Shown: in pieces, positions 59,017-64,000 of the stretch
How positions within the stretch are numbered: position 1 is the stretch's first letter
Layout: each line of letters begins with the position of its first letter
Source: Hyphomicrobiales bacterium
GTDB taxonomy: Bacteria; Pseudomonadota; Alphaproteobacteria; Rhizobiales; Rhizobiaceae
NCBI GenBank assembly: GCA_900472785.1
Contig: UCJH01000013.1
Coordinates: 90,845-154,844, forward strand
Direction of reading: 5' to 3'
DNA: 64,000 nt
Program-made: the position numbers and the translations under genes
The notes under the pieces: model-generated
The model's database searches: none
What the model saw: only the letters and a program-made list of their open reading frames with translations
Told to the model about the DNA's origin: nothing

Positions 59017-60435
59017 TTACCTCACCGTATTCAGGAGTGTTGTCAGCATCTCATCAACGGTGCTGAGCAGTTTCGCTGAAGCCTTGTAGGACTGTTCGAG
59101 GTCAAGCATGAGTGCGAGCTCCTCATCGAGGCTGACGCCCGTCTCGTTGCTCAAGGCCTGCTGGGTCTGCGCCAGCATGGCCGTCTTGTTGTCGTTCGAC
59201 GTCGAGGCGGCCTTGCGCAGTTGCTCCAGCCAGCCGATCGAGGACGAGGCATAGGTCATGATCGAGGCGCTGCCGCCCAGATCCGCGTTGATGTCGAAAG
59301 ACTGGGTCTTGTCCATGGCGACAATGAAACCGTCGAGCAGCGCGGTGTAGCCCGCACTTCCGGAGGTATTCGAAACGATGCCGTTGAAACCGCCATCCCG
59401 CAGGATGTTGGGGTTGGCATCGGCCAGCGGATTGACCTTGAGGCTTGCCGCGATGCCGGGTTGGATCGTGCCTGCCGCCGGGATGGTGCCGCCGGACCAG
59501 GTGAACAGGCCGGGGCCTGTGCCTTCCTTGAACATTGTGACGAGCATGCGCGCCACTTCGTCGAGCTGCGACTGCATCTTCGGCGCAACGTCGTCGCGCA
59601 ACTGCACAAGACTTGCAAGCGTGCCTTCGCTCGTGGTGTTGCCGCCCGTACCTGCCTTGAGAGCAACGCCATCCACATAGATCGCGTTCCCCGTGACGTT
59701 CGCATCGAAGGTCGCGGTTGGCGTGAAGGTGACTTTCCGCGCCAGCGTTTCAAAGAGTACGGTGCCGTCTGCGGAGTAGATGACGGTGTCCATGTTGGAA
59801 CGGGTGACAGTGGAAATTCCGACGATTTCCGCTATCTGCTTCAAAAGCTTGTCGCGCTCGTCAAGCGCGTCGCTGGCGTCCTTGCCGGTCGCCAGGTTGC
59901 CAACGATCTCATTGTTGACCGTTTCGAACTTCGTCAGGTAGCCGTTGAGCGTACCGACCTGTTCGAGAATTTCCTTGTCCGCACCCGCCCGGACCTCTTG
60001 CACGGCCATGGCGCTGGTGCTGACGGAATAAGCGAGATCCTTCGCATCGGCGATCGTCGACGAGGCGATGGTGATATTGCCGGGCGAGGCGGCATAGGTC
60101 TGCATGCTCGCCCGGAACTTCGCAAGGTAGTTTGAAGGAGACGAAGCATATTCGTTGCCACCGAATACCGACTGCATCTGCGTCAACCCGTCCAGCAGAC
60201 GGGTCTGGGCGGATGCGTCGGAAATGCTGGCGATGTTTTGCTTGAACAGCGCGTCGTTCTGGGCCCGCTGAATCTTGATGTAGTAGGAGCCCTCCGAATC
60301 GATGCCCATCATGGCAAGGCGGCGCACATAGTCCGCATTGCCAGAGTTGGCGATATTCTTAGATACGACGGCAGTCTGCTGCCCCGTATTGCTGAATATC
60401 GACTGGGCCGTATTAATTGCGGCGGAGAGCGACAT
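59017..60435 (-). CDS. flgK: Flagellar hook-associated protein FlgK
   Basis: A 472-residue axial protein with the N-terminal signature SLSAAINTAQSIFSNTGQQTAVVSKNIANSGNADYVRRLA in outline and C-terminal DEELALMLDLEQSYKASAKLLSTVDEMLTTLLNTVR. It forms the first hook-filament junction zone. It is 25 bp after flgE, with AGGGACGGGA upstream of the ATG. Confidence 0.94.
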   Translation of the reverse strand: MSLSAAINTAQSIFSNTGQQTAVVSKNIANSGNADYVRRLAMMGIDSEGSYYIKIQRAQNDALFKQNIASISDASAQTRLLDGLTQMQSVFGGNEYASSPSNYLAKFRASMQTYAASPGNITIASSTIADAKDLAYSVSTSAMAVQEVRAGADKEILEQVGTLNGYLTKFETVNNEIVGNLATGKDASDALDERDKLLKQIAEIVGISTVTRSNMDTVIYSADGTVLFETLARKVTFTPTATFDANVTGNAIYVDGVALKAGTGGNTTSEGTLASLVQLRDDVAPKMQSQLDEVARMLVTMFKEGTGPGLFTWSGGTIPAAGTIQPGIAASLKVNPLADANPNILRDGGFNGIVSNTSGSAGYTALLDGFIVAMDKTQSFDINADLGGSASIMTYASSSIGWLEQLRKAASTSNDNKTAMLAQTQQALSNETGVSLDEELALMLDLEQSYKASAKLLSTVDEMLTTLLNTVR

Positions 60436-60460
60436 GACGCAGTCCCGTCCCTTTAAATGA

Positions 60461-61669
60461 TTAGCGCTTCAGGTTCACGAGGACGTCCAGCAGGTCGGCG
60501 CCTGTCTGGAAGACTTTCGAGTTTGCCGTGTAGCTACGCTGGGATTCGATCATCGCCGTCAGTTCTTCGGCGATGTCGACATTGGAGCTTTCAAGAGCGC
60601 CCGAGATTACGCTACCGAAGTCGCCGGAGCCGGCGAAGCCGGTAACGATGACGCCGGACTCGGTGCCCTGGGAATAGACGTTGCCAGACTGCGGCACGAG
60701 ATTGTCCGGGCTCTGGACATTGGCAAGAGCGATGCGATAGCGCGGCTCGAGCTTGTTGTTCTCGTACTTGACGTAGACGATGCCGTCGTCGTCGATCTTG
60801 AAGCCTGCGACCTTGCTGGGCGCATTGCCGTCGATGGTGCCGCCGTCCGGATTGAACTTGTAGCCGAGCTGCGTGGTCTTCGACAGGTCGATCGTGATGG
60901 CGCCGAGGTTTGCACCTGTGCCGGCGAGACCCGTCATCGCAGTCGTTGTCAGGGTCTTCACGGGCGTCGTCAGCACGCCAGCCGCGTTGAAAGCGAGGGC
61001 TTTCGTGGCCAGGGTCGTGGATGTCGTGCGATCGACGACCTCGACGGACCATGCATTGGCTGCAGTCTTTTCATAGTTGAAGTCGAGAATGCGCGTGTTG
61101 CCCTGGCTGTCATAGACGATCAGCGAGGTGGTCGAGACATCGCCGATGGCAGCGCCGGAATCGAGGTTCGCACCCATCGTGCCTGCCGTCGAACCCTTGG
61201 CCACGAGACCGTCGGATGCAAGGTTGACCTTGCTCAGGCCGTCGAAGCCGTTGACCACGACCGTCGGGTCGGCGCCGTTGCCGTATTCGTAGCCGAGCAG
61301 GCTGTAACCTGCCGAATTGACGAGATTGCCGTCGCCATCCTGGGTGAATGCACCGGCGCGGGTCAGGAATTCCTGGCCATTGGCGCCTTCAACGATGAAG
61401 AAACCGCCGCCATCCAGCGCAAGGTCCGATGCCGACGTCGTATAGACCTTGGCGCCTTCGGAGGAGATGCTGTAGCGGATTTTGGTTTCGACGCCGCCGG
61501 AATTGTAGGATCCGTTGGTGGTCGGCAGGATCATCGAGGAAAATTCCGACGATGCCCGCTTGTAACCGGTGGTGTTGGCGTTGGCGATGTTTTCAGCCAC
61601 CGCACCCAAACGGTTTGCCTGGGCATTCATGCCAGAACCGCCCGTTCTCATCATTCCGTAAAGACTCAT
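60461..61669 (-). CDS. flgE: Flagellar hook protein FlgE
   Basis: A 402-residue hook subunit. It has the rod/hook N-terminal domain (MNAQANRLGAVAENIANANTTGYKRASSEFSSM in outline) and the C-terminal motif (LESSNVDIAEELTAMIESQRSYTANSKVFQTGADLLDVLVNLKR in outline). The FlgE central domain contains DLALDGGGFFIVEGANGQEFLTRAGAFTQDGDGNLVN. It is 124 bp downstream of rem and could have its own promoter there. Confidence 0.96.
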   Translation of the reverse strand: MSLYGMMRTGGSGMNAQANRLGAVAENIANANTTGYKRASSEFSSMILPTTNGSYNSGGVETKIRYSISSEGAKVYTTSASDLALDGGGFFIVEGANGQEFLTRAGAFTQDGDGNLVNSAGYSLLGYEYGNGADPTVVVNGFDGLSKVNLASDGLVAKGSTAGTMGANLDSGAAIGDVSTTSLIVYDSQGNTRILDFNYEKTAANAWSVEVVDRTTSTTLATKALAFNAAGVLTTPVKTLTTTAMTGLAGTGANLGAITIDLSKTTQLGYKFNPDGGTIDGNAPSKVAGFKIDDDGIVYVKYENNKLEPRYRIALANVQSPDNLVPQSGNVYSQGTESGVIVTGFAGSGDFGSVISGALESSNVDIAEELTAMIESQRSYTANSKVFQTGADLLDVLVNLKR

Positions 61670-61793
61670 GTCGGATCCTCGTTTTCTTCGTTATCGCAAG
61701 ACTAGAAGTTGGGCCTTGCGTGAACCTGTACTTGGCATTCCATCCGGTTCATCAATCGGGCCGCCGCCGCACCCCGATCGAGCCACCCTCACT

Positions 61794-62465
61794 TCAGCTC
61801 CAGTCGATGCAGTAGCCGAGGAAGCGCTTGGAATCGATCGGATCGAAGCCCAGCCGCTTGCGCAGCTTCTTGCGCAGCTTGCTGATGTGGCTTTCGACAA
61901 CGTTCTCTTCGACGTCCTCGTCGAAAATTCCATAGATCGCGTTGAAGATCTGGGTCTTGGAAACGCGACGACCGCGGTTGGAGACCAAATATTCGAGGAT
62001 ACGGCGCTCACGGCGCGGCAGGGCAAAAACCTCGCCATGCACTTCCGGGTCGCGACCATCCGAAAAAACCCGAATCGGGCCAATGTCCGTGAAGTTTGTC
62101 AGCGTCTTCAGGCGGCGGCGAATGGCCGCTGCACGAGCCAGAATTTCCCGTGGATGCACAGGTTTGCGAACCACATCATCGACGCCGCAGTCGAAGAAGG
62201 CCAGGGTCGTTTCCAGGGACGGAGAATCGCTGATCGCGATCACCGGCGCCATGGTGCGATCCCGAATGGCACGGGGCAGGCTCATCGCCGCGTCGCCCTG
62301 GCCGATCAGGAAGGCTTCGACAGCATCGATATCGCTATCGGCAGCCGTCGAAACCCATTCGCCAAATTCGCTTGGATCAAATCCTGTGGAGGGCACGCCC
62401 TCCCGTCCAAACAGTGAAGTGTAACCGTCTTTTACAAGCTCACGCTCATCAACCACTACGATCAT
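61794..62465 (-). CDS. rem: Orphan OmpR-type flagellar regulator Rem
   Basis: A 223-residue response regulator. The N-terminal receiver-like domain (1-120) begins [14 protein letters not shown] and keeps the switch Lys (VVRKPVH, Lys 101). The region where the phospho-acceptor Asp should be (AVEAFLIGQ) has none, so signalling is probably phosphorylation-independent. A winged-helix DNA-binding domain follows ([28 protein letters not shown] ... [14 protein letters not shown]). Length and position between the FliK side and flgE match Rem, which activates late flagellar genes in S. meliloti. GGAGGCGG lies before the ATG. Confidence 0.93.
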   Translation of the reverse strand: MIVVVDERELVKDGYTSLFGREGVPSTGFDPSEFGEWVSTAADSDIDAVEAFLIGQGDAAMSLPRAIRDRTMAPVIAISDSPSLETTLAFFDCGVDDVVRKPVHPREILARAAAIRRRLKTLTNFTDIGPIRVFSDGRDPEVHGEVFALPRRERRILEYLVSNRGRRVSKTQIFNAIYGIFDEDVEENVVESHISKLRKKLRKRLGFDPIDSKRFLGYCIDWS

Positions 62466-62745
62466 TCGTCCGCCTCCGAATCAGTATGGTGCCTCGATGA
62501 ATTAGAGGTACGAATCGGACGGTTTTTGAACAACTATAGGAAGTCAGTGGCTGAAATTAATAGTTGCTTAAGATTTTGGTGGCGATTTGATCTATATGTA
62601 GTGGCTAATGCAAAAATCTCCACTAAAAATAATGTGGAAAAGTTAACACTCCACAAGGAAATGATTTTACTGCCTTTTTTTGGCACAGACTCGACACAAT
62701 GCTGCATGGCAACACAGCGCACATCATATTCAACCAAAGATTGTT

Positions 62746-63312
62746 TTATTGGCAAAATGCCGAGGCGTTCGGAGTCCACTTTCCGTAGCCTGTCGCCACC
62801 AGGTTGGCGATCACCCGGCATACATATCTCTTCTGAGCCGGATCATTGTTGGGCCCAGCGTGATAACGTGCCACGGCCATCGTCCACGTCTCATGCTTGG
62901 CATGGAGATTATGGAGGAATCGTGCCGCATATTCGACGTTCTTGCGTGGGTTGAGCATGTCCTCCGGCGATGCGAAATTCTCGCCATGGAAGTGATAATT
63001 GATCTGCATGCAGCCCAGGTCGATCAGTTTTGCGCCCTGCGATCGGGCTATCGCGAACCGGTCCAGAACCTCTGCCGCACTGTTGGCGAAATAGGCCTTT
63101 CCCTCGATGTTCATTGCAAACGCTTGCAACGACCCCTTCCGTCCTGTTTCAGTCAGCCCGACGGAATAGAGGATGCCGGCTGGAACCTGGTATTTCGCGG
63201 CGGCGGCGATGATCTCGCTTTCACAGATACCTGTGCTCGCCTGTGCCTCACATATAGGTGTGATCAGTGCGGCCACGCTCAGAAACAGCAGATGCTTCAT
63301 CCGTACCATCAT
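62746..63312 (-). CDS. Lytic transglycosylase-domain protein of the flagellar operon
   Basis: A 188-residue secreted protein with a short signal peptide (MVRMKHLLFLSVAALITPICEAQA). It has an SLT-like domain: catalytic Glu in YSVGLTETGRKGSLQAFAMN, then LIDLGCMQINYHFHGENFASPEDMLNPRKNVEYAARFLHNLHAKH in outline. Such enzymes open peptidoglycan for rod assembly, which would complement the FlgJ-like protein that lacks a muramidase domain. The first ATG (63312) follows GGTGGACGGG and lies inside the fliK coding region, overlapping it by 65 bp; ATGs at 63309 and 63300 are alternatives. Confidence 0.82.
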   Translation of the reverse strand: MMVRMKHLLFLSVAALITPICEAQASTGICESEIIAAAAKYQVPAGILYSVGLTETGRKGSLQAFAMNIEGKAYFANSAAEVLDRFAIARSQGAKLIDLGCMQINYHFHGENFASPEDMLNPRKNVEYAARFLHNLHAKHETWTMAVARYHAGPNNDPAQKRYVCRVIANLVATGYGKWTPNASAFCQ

Positions 63313-64000
63313 TGCCCGTCCACCTTTCGCCAGACTGCTGCTGACTGCTGTTGTCATTTCGGCCCCGGCCCTGGGCTGCGCCATCACCGGTGGCTTCCCT
63401 GCCCTGCTGGCCGGGCTGGCCGGCCTGTGGCTGCTGCGATCCGCCATTGCCGGCAGAGGCATCCGAAGGCGCATTGAACGTGATATTGATCTGGTCCACG
63501 GCAAAGCCCTGCGACCGCAAGGCCTTGACCATGGCGTTCTGGTCGTCGCTCAGCTGGCGGAAAGCTTCCCCGCTTTCAACCTTCAGATCGACATGCAGTT
63601 CGTCGTCCTTCAGCCGCAACGTCGCCGTCACGGTCCCAAGGTCGATCGGGTGCATCTGGATTTTCAGCGTGTTGACGACCTTGCCGGCGGCCGATGCAGC
63701 CTCCGGGCTGGAAAGGCCCGAACTGGGCTGCATTACGCGCGCCCATTCCGTGCTGCCGGTTACCGCGGCGGCAACCGCCTGCGAATTGGTATTGGCCGCG
63801 ACCCCGAGATAGCGACGGGAATCGAGCACGGTGACCGTTTCGACCTTGGCGTTGGACGCCGCTTCCGCCCTGGCGGGGTCAATCTTGGCCGATGGCTTGT
63901 CGCCATCCGTGTTGAGGGTCATCGAGACGGATTGCCCTTTGCCGTCAGCCCGGGCAAAGCGGAATATCTTGTCCGTGCCGGATGCGGTCGCATTGGCGAC
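63248..64000 (-). CDS. fliK: Flagellar hook-length control protein FliK (MotD type), C-terminal part
   Basis: The frame is open to the right window edge, so the N-terminal part is missing; about 250 codons are visible. The conserved hook-length domain is present: LKIQMHPIDLGTVTATLRLKDDELHVDLKVESGEAFRQLSDDQNAMVKALRSQGF in outline. A Gln/Gly/Asn-rich low-complexity tail follows (SQQPQAGQPGQQGREATGDG). In rhizobia this gene was first called motD and lies after motB-motC. It controls hook length by switching export specificity through FlhB. Confidence 0.88.
   Translation of the reverse strand, partial: VANATASGTDKIFRFARADGKGQSVSMTLNTDGDKPSAKIDPARAEAASNAKVETVTVLDSRRYLGVAANTNSQAVAAAVTGSTEWARVMQPSSGLSSPEAASAAGKVVNTLKIQMHPIDLGTVTATLRLKDDELHVDLKVESGEAFRQLSDDQNAMVKALRSQGFAVDQINITFNAPSDASAGNGGSQQPQAGQPGQQGREATGDGAAQGRGRNDNSSQQQSGERWTGNDGTDEASAVSERGRTDHTYM

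Noticed and set aside
62690-62710. TGCC-T7-GGCA near the transglycosylase stop as a terminator
   Set aside because: The stem is only 4 bp and the T run forms the loop rather than the tail.

Overview
The window looks like a chromosomal segment of an alphaproteobacterium in the Rhizobiaceae (Rhizobium, Ensifer/Sinorhizobium, Agrobacterium relatives). The evidence is gene content and order: a CbrA-like sensor kinase near an acetoacetyl-CoA synthetase, an aglEFGAK alpha-glucoside operon with a divergent LacI regulator, a zwf-pgl-edd Entner-Doudoroff operon, and a flagellar operon with FlaF, FlbT and the orphan regulator Rem. No rRNA, tRNA, CRISPR array, complete insertion sequence or prophage gene was seen. 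The DNA is GC-rich and densely coding. The main exception is a visibly AT-richer patch at about 33.2-34.4 kb.

Layout, left half. 1-8.6 kb: C-terminal part of a CbrA-like histidine kinase, an orphan double-module iron-type ABC permease, acetoacetyl-CoA synthetase, an AsmA-like protein and a small membrane protein. 8.6-13.1 kb: a short hypothetical gene and a putrescine-type ABC importer (potFGHI, minus strand). 13.3-16.8 kb: an XRE/ScfR-type regulator divergent from isocitrate lyase, with clustered TTTACA boxes between them, then a 206-bp inverted-repeat element and a small conserved gene. 16.8-19.4 kb: an RTX calcium-binding protein, a LysR regulator and a 50-residue small gene. 19.5-24.0 kb: two tandem chemoreceptors. 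24.5-29 kb: a tiny membrane-protein candidate, an HI0933-type flavoprotein, and a puuA/puuB-like pair for gamma-glutamylated polyamine catabolism.

Layout, right half. 29-33.2 kb: zwf-pgl-edd. 33.2-34.3 kb: a uracil-DNA-glycosylase-like protein and a PilZ-like protein. 34.5-42.4 kb: the agl operon and aglR, with two matching palindromic operators. 42.4-43.3 kb: folD. 43.6-51.3 kb: a polysaccharide cluster (chain-length regulator without kinase, flippase, several glycosyltransferases). 51.3-64 kb: the distal flagellar operon, read on the minus strand from fliK (cut by the window edge) through a lytic transglycosylase, rem, flgE, flgK, flgL, flaF, flbT, flgD, fliQ, flhA and fliR to four small, poorly characterised genes.

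Functional themes are carbon and nitrogen scavenging (acetoacetate/PHB, glyoxylate bypass, polyamines, alpha-glucosides, Entner-Doudoroff), cell-surface polysaccharide, and motility with chemotaxis. I found no convincing large undescribed system. The best leads are the AT-rich UDG-like gene, two SD-preceded micro-genes, the MITE-like element after aceA, a candidate long 3' UTR or sRNA after the acetoacetyl-CoA synthetase, the likely regulatory boxes of the aceA and agl loci, and the uncharacterised tail of the flagellar operon.
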